Positions 48,314 to 59,830 of a stretch of DNA of 64,000 nt are shown in pieces. Every line of letters starts with the position of its first letter. Positions within the stretch are counted from its first letter, which is position 1. The notes beneath the pieces are model-generated. The model saw only the letters and a list, made by a program, of their open reading frames with translations. It searched no databases and was not told the origin of the DNA. Position numbers and translations under genes: made by a program. This stretch comes from Gorsachius magnificus (lineage: Eukaryota; Chordata; Aves; Pelecaniformes; Ardeidae), in the NCBI GenBank assembly GCA_034008185.1, contig CM067081.1, positions 27,464,806 through 27,528,805 of the forward strand, read 5' to 3'.

Positions 48314-48699
48314 CGGGGTTGTTTAGTCTGGAGAAGAGGAGGCTGAGGGGAGACCTTATCGCCCTCTACAACTGCCTGAAAGGAGGTTGTAGCCAGGTGG
48401 GGGTTGGTCTCTTCTCACTGGTAACGGGGTGATAGGACAAGGGGAAATGGTCTGAAGTTGCACCAGGGCAGGTTTAGTCTAGACATTAGGAAAAATTTCT
48501 TCACCAAAAGGGTTGTCAAGCATTGGAATGGGCTGCCCAGGGAAGTGGTTGAGTCCCCATCCCTGGAGGTATTTAAAAGACGGGTAGACGAGGTGCTTAG
48601 GGCCATGGTTTAGTGGTGGGATGGCAGTGTTAGGTTAACGGTTGGACTTGATGGCCTTAAAGGTCTTTTTCAACCTAAAAAATTCTATGATTCTATGAT
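48314..48699 (+). mobile_element. CR1 retrotransposon 3' fragment
   Basis: About 385 bp. It starts in the segment encoding [19 protein letters not shown] and runs through [19 protein letters not shown] text (frame broken near 48425), [18 protein letters not shown] and the UTR blocks TTAACGGTTGGACTTGATGG, GGTCTTTTTCAACC and ATTCTATGATTCTATGAT. Same subfamily as the long CR1 at 15345. Confidence 0.94.
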
Positions 48700-51051
48700 A
48701 TGTGTTGCATAAGACTTTCTGAAAGCACAGGAGATGGTCAGACAGATATCAAGGTTATATTAAGAAACCCTGTCTAAAGAAATATGTTCTGCATAAAGTT
48801 CAAAAGCTGGTATCGGGCGAGCCTGCTGATGAGGGTGAAGTGCAGCAGGAAAATCTTGTCACTTCCTGGCAGCTGCGATGTGTTCCCTCCCAGCTAGGGC
48901 AGCCAGAGCCCCCTTGTTATCTCTAATCACCACCATGGAATCAAGGGCTGTTCCTTTTGGGGATGTAAGAAGTAACTAAAACTTTGCATTTTTGCATCTG
49001 CAAATCAGAGAAAGTCTAGAGTTCAAACAAAATGGTAAGAAAACTTGCCTTGGGGAACCAGAAGAAGAGATAATAGTATTTTCATTCCTTTTTCTGTATT
49101 ACTCAGCTGTTTTGCTTGCAAAGCTCTAAGAAACGGGCTCTTGCTTTTAATCAGAGTTAGGAGCATGAAAATTTTAGCACACTCCCTCCTGGGGTAGCCA
49201 CTGTTTTGAAGTAATAAAGAGATTGTTGATTTTCACAGTGGGCAGGAGATAAAATTCAGGAAGGCAGGGGTGGGAGGGCAGGAGCAGGCTTGTACCAGCA
49301 GGGAGGACGCGGAGCCCCAGCCACCAGAAAAAGGCCCCTTAGGCAGATCACGTCAGGAAATAAAAATAAAAATTGCATAACCTCCACCAGTGTGTGCCAC
49401 AGAAACCAAGTGGTGTTGTTTCTCTCAGAGCTGGAAAACAGCACCTGCAGGTCAACGTGGCTGGCAAATGGCAAACCAGTTCGGTGTCTAACTGAGGAGG
49501 AACAAAGAGAAAAAAAAGTGATAGAAGTCAGTTCTTAAGAGAAAACTTGACACACTCCAGGATTTTCAAGTGCAAACATCTCCTGAGTGCGGCCAGGCCC
49601 CATGAGAAGAGCAACATTAAAGAAGACAGAACTCCTCAGGGCAGGTGCCACACCAGTTACCTCAGGTACCTCAGGTACCAGGAGGGCAGAAGCCTCACCA
49701 GCAAGCGGTCAAAGCGCTCCTGAGTCTCTTCATAAAGAAGCAGCACCTTCCCGCAACGAAACACTGTCAGTACTGAACACTGGAATTATTTGCCTATCTT
49801 GGCTTCTTTATCTCATATTATTCGTTTTCTCAGGGAGTGGTTCATTATTTTCCTTATTTTCCTTACTTTTGTAGGAAGTTTCCTATCCATTTTTTTACCT
49901 CCAGTGCAATTTCAAAACATGTAAAGAGCTGTAAATACTCTATTGCAAAATCATAGGAAAAACCTCACATCTTCAAGTAATCCCAGAAGCAAATAGTGAA
50001 ATATGAAACACAAACACATATTCCCACCTCTCCTTCCAAATGTGAAAACCCAGTATAAAAAGGAAACCAAAAGCTTTCACATGTTTCCTGTATTTTTATC
50101 ACTTTACTTTTTGGAGCTAAAACCAACCTTTGATATGAAAAGTTCCAAATCTGGGAACTTTGAAACTCTCACCTAGTAATTCTGGAATATTAATTTATTT
50201 ACAGGGGAAAAAAAAAAAAGGAAAAAGGTAACAGCCTGATCTAAGTGTTTAAACACATGAACTGTTGTCTGCAATTATGTGGGGTCAGCAACATTTTTTT
50301 CTGAAAGTCTCTACGAATCATGACTTTCTTTATGCAGTAGAGGACTACTCTTCTGTTTCTGGAAACCAGGGGAGCAGGATGAGCAAACGAAGTAAGCTAT
50401 TTCAAGGGATTTAACAACTGAACTGGATAAATTTGATTATCAGTGTGTTTCCAGCCACTCTCTGCTAAATAGAGACAAAATACTTTTAGAATAAAACATG
50501 CGCAGTAAAGTGTACTAGAAAATTTATTAGAAAATTATAGTCTCTCTACCTCTTTTTAAACAGCTTATAAATACCCATATAATAAGTCCTGTCCTGTTCA
50601 GAGCCTTTAAGTTCTGCTAGAGTTTGAATGGAGTACTCAAGAAAGAACAAAAATCCTCTATGCACATTACTTAAAAACATCAATGCATGGATATTAAATC
50701 TCAATTTAACATTATAGTTATCTAAGTCAATATCTATTGACTTCTCCAGGCTTTTGGGATGATTTCCATAGTCCTAAAATGTGTCAAAATTGCTTTTGAC
50801 CTCATTTATTTCAAAAAGACCTTTCTGTGTAAGAAACAACCTAGATAGGCGTATATTTAAGGTTTCCAGTTTATCTTCATTTTTTTTGTTGTTGATGTTC
50901 TTCCCAATTATGGTAAGGACATTGATGTTCAGCCACACTATGAAGGAAGCTCTAAATTGTTATGACTGTGCTAATTCAGCTGTCTCAGAGTGGCTGCCTC
51001 TCAGCGGGCTCGCTATTGACTGAGTAATGCTTAATGGATTTTTATCTACCT
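48700..51051. other. Unique non-coding DNA, no gene recognised
   Basis: Frames of 72-95 codons (49256-49874) have no recognisable motif. An A12 run lies near 50208-50219. No repeats of known type. Confidence 0.6.
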
Positions 51052-51481
<430 letters not shown>

Positions 51482-54310
51482 CTAGTTTTCAGCACATGTC
51501 AGATGTAGGTAGAAAAATTAAGGATCAGGAGGATATTAGTAGTTTCACAACTCTGTCTTGTAAACAAAAATCTATAGACATATATAGCGTGATTTTGCTC
51601 AGCCACCTTGAATTGTCCAAAAAGTGTTTACTGGGTTTTTTTCCCAACTTAATTGAGCCCTCTAAAATGTTGTAGTCAAAGATAGTTGTCTGGGCTTCCT
51701 CAAGTCATAGGAGAGAGTCAAATATCACCAAAAACTGATTTGTCCGTTTGGCTGAAGGTGGGAGGACCTGAAGTGTTGGTGAACATTGCCTCTCTCCATT
51801 GGCACCACTGAGATGGTTCCCTGGTTTTCAGGTGGCTAAAGGTAAGGGAGATCCTCATTCATGGTGGTACACCAGCTCCCTTCTGTCCACCTTCGCTTTG
51901 TTTGGGTCTGAAATGAATCGTTTAATCAGAGAGTGCACAAGGACATGCCAAGAAACACACGCAGCATGACCGACCTTCTTCCACAAAAAAATGCTCATAG
52001 GTAAATGCCAACTGCACCTGGATTCTCTAAATTTCCACCCATTTTTACACTTGCTAATTAGATAATTGGCAACCGACTAGATGCATTTATTGTACCCTGC
52101 TCTCTACACAGCGCTCTTTTGTCTTGTGCTAAAGAACTGTGTGATTGCTACAAAAATAACCATAATTGCAATTCATACTCAGGGAGCTTTACAGGTATTT
52201 TATCTAAGAAACAAAAGCTGTGAAACAGGTAGTAAAAAAAACTTGTTAGGATTTTTAAATAATTAAAACACAGACCACTTTGCTTGTCTCCCTCAGACTA
52301 GGCTACCATTATGGAAGCCAATTATCACTTTCGTTTTGCAAGGCCTCAAGTTCCGGCCATTAGCTCTGAATTTACCACAAAAAGTCAGGAGATAAAGGTA
52401 GCACTCTAGATCACTGACCTTTGAAATGGTACTTTTATAAAGCAAAACCTAGGCATCAGCTTGTCACCCCTTTCCAATTCGCAACTTTCTTGACCTAGCA
52501 GGGCAATATATCTATCAGATTTTAAGAGTATCTATCATCTTTGGAAGAGTGCCAAAGAATCACTCCAGTCACCTATTCTTTTACAATACAGATGATGTCA
52601 TTTAAATATTTATTTCTCTGTGGTCGTATATTCCACAAAGCAGTTGGGGAACCTCATTCCACTGGTTAAATATAAATTTATTTATATTACAGCATTTCTG
52701 CAGTAAAAAAATGATTGGGGTCCCAGTGAACTCACAAGTATGTAATGCACCATCCCAGTTCCCAAATGGTTTATCAGACCACATCATTCAGACTAAGCAC
52801 ATCCTAACCTAACAGTGATGATTTTATCAGTCTCTCACCTGATTAGCAGAGATGAGCAAGCAAAGAGAACAGATTTCTCCTCTGTTAAAGAGCCTTTCTC
52901 CCAGTTCTGTTCCTAACCCACCCAGATTCAGGTATCCAGACCCTTTCTCAATGCATTTTTGCAGCTACAGAGGGCCACATTGGCCAGAGCTCACTCTCTC
53001 TACTCTTAAACATATTACTGTTTTATTTATTCCTGTTACTATTACACACTACTAGGGCTAATTTCTTCTTTACTCTTCAGTAACAATTGTTGGCTCCCAA
53101 GTTTCTAGAAATACCTGAGCATCTGTGGTCTATCACTTGGTTTGATAAAAGACAGATTTAACTGTAGGATGTATATTTAAAAATGAAATAAATTAAACCC
53201 AGCTTACTGGCTATGAAATTACCTTCTTATTGTGGTGAGCTCTTCTAACTAAATTTTCCCTGAGTATCTTTTGTACATATTCTATAGACAATGTGGGGTT
53301 GAACTCAGACAGCCTTGTTGCCCGTCCTTTAACCTCACCTGTCAATAAAAGACAGGTCTGGATGCATACATATACCCATATGTAATATAAAGGAGAATGA
53401 CAATTTACTTGTCTTCACCATGGTCTTGTGGATTTTCTCTGTGTTGGGATGCAAAAGATGCTATCTGGCTAAACTCCAGCACCTGAGTCACAGTTCAGGA
53501 TATGACTCAATATCTACTTAATCTATTTTTTCTCATAGGTCATCATAATTTGGCTACTACCTGCCAGTGGGCTATGTGTCTACATAAAGCATGACTTTCA
53601 GTGAATTTACTCTGAATTCTCATTCACCAATTGATCACTTCATCTTCCAGTAACTATACTATGAAAAAAGATTAGCTTCTGCCCTACATTTCAACCAAGA
53701 GGGCATGAAATGCTTTCATTTCTTTACACTGAATGCCATAAAAATGTTAAAGATAAACTGAGGGCCATGCTCATCCTTTGAGAGCAACACCTGGCTTTGT
53801 CAGGGTCACTGGTCTCTCACGGCCTGGTTTTAAAGTAAATTCAAAAAAATAACCTAATAGCCTACACAAAAGCTTGTATTAGGTATTGGTATTTGATCAT
53901 TTATGTTAAAACAACTTTTAGGCAACAAATTCTTTTTCCAGTACAATTAAAATAAAAAGGGTATGCCCCAGCTGATAAAAATTTACAGCAGCTGTAAAGG
54001 AGCTGTGATTTTAAACTTAAGCCTTGAGAAAGGAGATACTTCTTTGGTAGCACAATAACTTTCTTTACCATCAAATCAGAAATTAAACAATATATAGCAC
54101 AATCTTCTTGGCTGTAATGTGTCACACAGCAATCCCCAAGTTATCTAATTCATGTAGCAATTAACACCTTGTCTGGTATGAATCATATGACATAAGAATA
54201 CCCCGTTCTGTTAGCTAACAATTATTTAATTTACGTTTACATCACATCACCCTTATGGGCCATAATGTCACCTCTCGTGACCTACCAGTAAATGTCAGGC
54301 ATTAGGAGCC
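51482..54310. other. Unique non-coding DNA, no gene recognised
   Basis: AT-rich. Frames do not exceed 75 codons and none has a motif. No repeats of known type are recognised. Confidence 0.6.
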
Positions 54311-55238
54311 TGTGGTGGGTTGACCCTGGCTGGATACCAGGTGCCCACCAAAGCTGCTCTGTCACTCCCCTCCTCAGCTGGACAGGGGAGAGAAAATACA
54401 ACGAAGGGCTCATGGGTCGGGATAAGGACAGGGAGATCAATCAGCAATTACTGTCATGGGCAAAACAAACTTGATTTGGGGAAAATTAATTTAATTTATT
54501 GTCAATCAAATCAGAGTAGGATAATGAGAAATAAAAACTAAATCTTAAAACACCTTCCCCCCAACTCTTCCTTCCTCCTGGACTCAACATCACTCCCGAT
54601 TTTCTCTACCTCCTCCCCACCCCAGCAGTGCAGGGTTGTGGGTCAGTTCATCACATGTTGGCTCTGCCGCTCCTTCCTCCTCAGGGGAGGAGGACTCACA
54701 CTGCCCCTGCTCCAGCCTGGGGTCCCTCCCATGGCAGACAGTCCTCCATGAACTTCTCTAATGTGAGTCTTTCCCACAGGCTGTAGTTCTTCATGAAGCA
54801 ACCCCTTCCACGGGGTGCAGTCCTTCAGGAGCAGACTGCTCCAGCGTGGGGTCCTCCCCAGGCTGCTGGCGGAGATCTGCTCCCCCGTGGGCCTCCCCAC
54901 CTGGGCTGCACCAGGGGCTGCAGGGGAATCTCTGCTCCGGCACCTGGAGCACCTCCTGCCCTCCTGCTGCACTGGCCTGGGGGTCTGCAGGGCTGTTTCT
55001 CTCACTTCTTTCTCCAGCTGCTGTTCCACAGCACTGGTGTTTTTTTCATTCTTAAATACATTATCCCAGAGGCACTACCACCATTGCTGATGGGCTCAGC
55101 CTTGGCCAGCAGCGGATCCAGCTTGGAGCTGACTGGCATTGGCTCTATCAGACATAGAGGAGGCTTCTGGCAGCTTCTCACAGAAGCCACCCCTGTAGCC
55201 CCCTGGCTACCAAAGCCTTGCCACACAAACCCAATACA
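54311..55238. mobile_element. Solo ERV LTR (about 928 bp) with target duplication
   Basis: Begins TGTGGTGGGTTGACCCTGG and ends CACACAAACCCAATACA. The internal text (CAGCTGGACAGGGGAGAGAA, AATTAATTTAATTTATTG, TCCCGATTTTCTCTACCTCC, AGTTCATCACATGTTGGCTC) belongs to an LTR type I remember as widespread in birds. The middle (54690-54930) holds degenerate repeats of a CTCCAGC(C/G)TGGGGTCC ... GGCTGCAG unit, fewer than in longer copies I recall. The 5 bp before (GAGCC, 54306-54310) and after (GAGTC, 55239-55243) match at four of five positions, as expected for an ERV target duplication. The 189-codon frame 54793-55362 runs through the LTR and is not a gene. Confidence 0.9.
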
Positions 55239-55701
55239 GAGTCAAAACAGCTCCACTCTTTTAACTGTCCTACCAGCTGTTAGAAATGAAGTTATCTCAG
55301 CATTTTACTCTAAACACGTTCTGTTTTTAACACATCAGCAGGCTTGTTACGCTGTTATATAATGAACAAAAAGAAACTTCATTTTTTTTTATCCTGAAGG
55401 TAAAATTATTCATGTTTCAATCTCTTCTATTAGAACTATCGAAACCCCATTTCAGAAATTAAGTTCCTTTTGACTTACATTACTAAAATTACTGGAATCC
55501 TCACAGAGAGGAAATAGATCCTATATCTTAATGGATAATAGGGAAAGATGAGGGAATTAATTTTTTTTATGTGTTTTTCTGCTATTGTTAGTCATGGCAA
55601 CAAGACTATACAGAAACCTACCTATTCAGGAGCAAGGGATGACAGATCCACTTAAATGCAGGTTTTGGTATTTATCTCAATTTCAGGAATTAAGAGTTTG
55701 G
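55239..55701. other. Unique non-coding DNA
   Basis: AT-rich sequence between the LTR and an ancient CR1. No gene or repeat is seen. Confidence 0.6.
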
Positions 55702-55850
55702 TAGAATTATAGAAATGTCAAGTAGAAAGGCTAGCAACCCCCTGTATTGAGAATCAGGCATCCTTAGACCATACTTGAGAGATATCTGTCTAAATGTCTT
55801 TAAAGTTCATCAAATAAGAAAGATTCTCATCCACTCCTAGGCCATGGAAA
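55702..55850 (-). mobile_element. Ancient CR1 3' end in reverse
   Basis: Starts with TAGAATTATAGAAATGTCAA, then GGCTAGCAACCCCCTGTATT, TTAGACCATACTTGAGAGAT, ATCTGTCTAAATGTCTTTAA, AGATTCTCATCC and CTCCTAGGCCATGG. This is the order found in the complement of old CR1 3' ends (TCATAGAAATGTAGG, CCAGCCCCCTGC, AGACCATCCCTGACAG, TGTCTAACCTGTTCTTAAA, GAGATTCCACAACC, CTAGGCAA). It is highly diverged. Confidence 0.6.
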
Positions 55851-56249
55851 GGGTAGTAGGAGCAAGAGGTATGATTAGGTGGAGTCTGCCTGACCTGAGA
55901 GGAAGGGAGGAACATAACAAATTAAATAATAGAGTACAACCTGCTCTGCCAGTTGGTTTAATAGGACCTTGAACCATTTGCAACCAAGCTTAGTTCTGGT
56001 TAAAGGAAATACCTCATAACAGAAAGCACACTCATAATTATTTGGATAAATCAAAGCCATATTTAATTTAGGCAAATACACAGAAATTCAAAACACCTAT
56101 AATCCAAAGTACTAGTTTTTAGTATAATTTCTATCAGCTCTGTAGGATTCACCCACACTTCATGGTTAATCGCTGTGACTGACAGAGGTAACTTGAGTGA
56201 TAATAAGTTAAATATGCCACAGACAGCTTCCTTGCTGAAGTGTGAGAAA
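55851..56249. other. Unique non-coding DNA
   Basis: AT-rich, with no recognisable gene or repeat. Confidence 0.6.
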
Positions 56250-56757
56250 AGTACTGTGTGCAGTTCTGGGCTCCCCAGCTCAAGAAAGATAAGGAACTCC
56301 TAGAAAGAGTCCAGAGGAGAGCAACTAGGATGATAAAGGGACTGGAGCATCTCCCCTACGAGGAAATGCTGAGAGAGTTGGGCTTGTTCAGCCTGAAGAA
56401 GAGAAGACTGAGAGGGGACCTCATCAACACACACAAATATCTTAAGGGTGGATGTCACGAGGATGGAGCCAGACTCTTCTCAGTGGTGCCCAGTGACAGG
56501 ACAAGGGGCAATGGGCACAAACTGAAACATGAGAGGTTTCAGTTGAATATGTGGAAGAACTTCTTTACCCTGAGGGTGACAGAGCACTGGAACAGGCTGC
56601 CCAGGGGGGTTGTGGAGTCTCCTTCTTTGGAGATATTCAAAGCCCACCTGGACAATGTCCTGGGCAACCTGCTCTAGGTGAACCTGCTTTAGCGGGGGGG
56701 TTGGACTAGATGATCTCCCGAGGTCCCTTCCAACCCTTGCCACTCTGTGATTCTGTG
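56250..56757 (+). mobile_element. CR1 retrotransposon, near-identical to 62011 copy
   Basis: About 508 bp. A single open frame (56258-56677, 139 codons) covers the ORF2 C-terminus: [59 protein letters not shown] and [19 protein letters not shown] 3' UTR follows with GGTTGGACTAGATGATCTCC and a short CTCTGTGATTCTGTGA end. By eye it differs from the inverted copy at 62011-62590 at only about eight positions over the shared 505 bp, including a shared unusual Met in EEMLREL. Confidence 0.95.
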
Positions 56758-58103
56758 AAAAATCTGGACACAGAAAACCTTACCTACTGCAAACAGGCTT
56801 ATTTTTCCCCAGAAATGTAAGCTAGTATTGTGTCGGTTGCGTTAGACTCATTTTTTCTATAGAAAAAGAACTTGCCTCACTTGGTTCACGTATTGGTAAA
56901 ACAGGTCTATGGGGGTCGATCTGTCAAAGTGAAATTGGACCAGGGAACACATTTTACAGGGAAACTGGCAGTTTAATACATGAAGTAGAACAGGTTTCAT
57001 ATCCCTTTCTGTCCTCAATCATCACAGCAAGTAGAAAGTCTGATCTGCACCATAAGATTTTTGTTGAAAGGATTTCTCATTATAAAGTGAAGGACTGGAA
57101 CTGTACAAGTCCCTGAAGCCTTCTGAAAATCAGAGCCACCCCAGTGAATGTGACAAAATAGCATTTCCATCAAAGTAATAAGGGGGTGAAGAGACAGAAA
57201 AACTTGGTCGCCTGTGGGTGAAACACATGCTAAAGAGAAACCTGTGGATGTTTTCTTGCAAAAAGTATATGCTTGCAACAAAATGTTTATAATTTATGCA
57301 AAATAATTTGAAACAGGAGATCAGCTTGTGCTCTGGTGCTCTGCATTGCAAAGACAATTTGTGTCATAAAAGGGTTGTGTCCACATTTTCTGTTTTAGGC
57401 AAATTGAGTTCACTCATAATTTTTAGAAATGAGGCACTCAAAAGGAATAGTAACATTCAAAGAAATTGAGGTGATCAAGTTGGGGTTTTTTGTAATATGA
57501 AACTATGTTATGAGCCAGGCCATGGAATCTGATGTCAAATGGAACCATCAATACCTGATCAGGATATCCTTCTCACACAGCATCTCCCATAATTAGTTAC
57601 TTGGGAACAGGATTTTTGATTATGGAAAATAGAAAGGTGGATGCAAGTTTTATTGAACAGTAGATGTTGGGACATGCATCTATAAAAATGTCTAAATTAG
57701 TTCCAGCTGATATAGGAAATCAAAACACAAAAATCTGCTTGATTTTAGAGAGAAAAAGAAAACTCTGGGAGTAACAAAGAAATAAAAAGTAATTAACAGG
57801 GGAACTAATTAACTAGAAATTATTCTTTGCCCCTCAACTGGAAGATACTTGCAGGAATTAGTGTTTTACAAAAGGGAAGAATAATATTGCTTAGTAACTG
57901 TTATCTTAGAAGATATATGTCTTCTTGCTTATAATGTCCTTACTCCAGATTTCATTTTCACCCTCCATATACGAGACAGCGTGGGATGAGCTATAATTAT
58001 GCCTTTTCCAATCTCTGAAGTGAATCCATTATCTAAAGGGAACCCCACTGTGAGAATGAATTTGACATGCTATATAAGTAAGTCAGCTTTTGACATAATA
58101 TAT
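56758..58103. other. Unique non-coding DNA, no gene recognised
   Basis: AT-rich. Minus-strand frames of 75-88 codons (57015-57357) have no recognisable motif. No repeats of known type. Confidence 0.6.
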
Positions 58104-58446
58104 GAATCATAGAATCATAGAATGTTTTGGGTTGGAAGGGACCCCTAGAGGTCATCTAGTCCAACCCCCCTGCAGTCAGCAGGGACACCGCTAACTAGAT
58201 CAGGTTGCTCAGAGCCCTGTCCAACCTGGCCTTGAATGTTCCCAGGGATGGGGCCTCCACCACCTCTCTGGGCAACCTGTTCCAGTGTTTCACCACCCTC
58301 ATTGTAAAGAATTTCTTCCTTATATCCAGTCTAAATCTACCCTGTTTTAGTCTAAAACCGTTACCTCTTGTCCTGTCACAGCTGGCCCTACTAAAAAGAT
58401 TTTCCCCATCTTTCCTATAGGCCCCCTTTAGGTACTGAAACGCCAT
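58104..58446 (-). mobile_element. CR1 3' part of a chimeric insertion
   Basis: The 3' end is at 58104 (complement of ATTCTATGATTCTATGATTC). On the minus strand the code ends with [40 protein letters not shown] and [18 protein letters not shown], the subfamily also seen at 9558 and 36570. At 58446 it is joined directly to a CR1 of another subfamily in the same orientation, with no intervening DNA. Confidence 0.95.
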
Positions 58447-59680
58447 AATCCATGTCCCTAAGTACCTCATCTATCCTTCTTTTAAATACCTCCAGGGATG
58501 AGGACTCTACCACCTCCCTGGGCAGCCCATTCCAGAGCCTGACAACCCTCTCGGTGAAGAAGTTTTTCCTAATGTCTAGCCTAAACCTGCCCTGGCGCAG
58601 CTTCAAACCATTCCCCCTCGTCCTATCATCTTTTACCAGGGAGAAGAGGCTGACCCCCACCTCGCCACAGCCTCCTTTCAGGTAGTTGTAGAGGGCGATC
58701 AGGTCTCCCCTCAGCCTCCTCTTCTCCAGACTAAACAACCCCAGTTCCCTCAGCCACTCCTCGTATGACTTGTGCTCCAGACCCCTCACCAGCTTGGTTG
58801 CTCTCCTCTGGACATGTTCCAGCAAAGCAACATCTTTCTTGTAGTGAGGGGCCCAAAACTGAACACAGTATTTGAGGTGCGGCCTCACCAGCACCGAGTA
58901 CAGGGGCATGATCACTTCCCTGGTCCTGCTCGTCACACTATTTCTGATACAAGCCAGGATGCCATTGGCCTTCTTGGCCACCTGGGCACACTGATGGCTT
59001 ATATTCAGTCGGCTTTCGATCAACATCCCCAGGCCCTTTTCTGCCAAGCAGCTTTCCAGCCACTCTTCGCCAAGCCTGTAGCGCTGCATGGGGTTGTTGT
59101 GACCCAAGTGCAGGACCCGGCACTTGGCCTTGTTGAACCTCATACAATTGGCCTCGGCCCATCGATCCAGCCTGTCCAGGTCTCTCTGCAGAGCCCTCCT
59201 CCCCTCCAGCAGATCAACACTCCCACCCAGTTTGGTGTCATCTGCAAATTTACTGAGGGCACACTCAATCCCCTCATCCAGGTCATTGATAAAGATATTA
59301 AACAAGACTGGCCCTAGAACTGAGCCCTGGGGGACACCACTTGTGACCGGCCGCCAACTGGATTTAGCTCCATTCACCACGACTCTCTGGGGTCAGCCAT
59401 CCAGCCAGTTTTTAACCCAGTGAAGAGTACACCCATCTAGGCCATGAACTGCCAGCTTCTTCAGGAGAATGCTATGGGAGACTGTGTCGAAGGCTTTGCT
59501 GAAATCCAGGTATACAACATCCACAGCTTTTCCCTCATCTACCAGGTGGGTCACCTGGTCGTAGAAGGAAATCAGGTTGGTTAGGCAAGACCTGCCTTTC
59601 ATGAACCCATGCTGGCTGGGCCTGATCCCCTGATTGTCCTCCATGTGCCTGGTGAGCACCCTCAAGATAAACCGCTCCAT
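58415..59680 (-). pseudogene. CR1 ORF2 reverse transcriptase fragment, one stop
   Basis: Best-preserved polymerase in the window. The frame from 59680 shows [37 protein letters not shown] and HWVKNWLDG, then a single in-frame TGA near 59393. It resumes as the longest frame of the window (58415-59380, 321 codons) with [20 protein letters not shown], the catalytic F-A-D-D at 59237-59248, [20 protein letters not shown] and the C-terminal [15 protein letters not shown]. An earlier frameshift near 59690 separates the NYRPVSLT motif (frame 59535-59774). The last 12 codons are read through the chimeric junction. No endonuclease is present, so it cannot be autonomous. Confidence 0.92.
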
Positions 59681-59830
59681 AATCTTCCCCGGTACTGAAG
59701 GTCAGGCTGACTGGTCTGTAGTTCCCCGGATCCTCCTTCCGGTCCTTCTTGAATATAGGCGTCACATTTGCCAACCTCCAGTCATCTGGGACCTCCCCTG
59801 TTATCCAGGACTGCTGATAAATTATAGAGA
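58447..59830 (-). mobile_element. CR1 5' part of a chimeric insertion, missing its own 3' end
   Basis: About 1.38 kb of ORF2 of the [13 protein letters not shown] subfamily, running from the linker before the reverse transcriptase (SQQSW-like start near 59830) to [16 protein letters not shown]. It stops exactly where the stop codon and the 3' UTR with the ATTCTATGA tail should follow. The tail is supplied by the neighbouring element at 58104-58446. Confidence 0.93.

Noticed and set aside
54793..55362. 189-codon open frame on the + strand
   Set aside because: It lies almost wholly within the LTR at 54311-55238, is rich in P, G, L and A from C/G-rich repeats, and ends in flanking DNA. It is a by-product of repeat composition.
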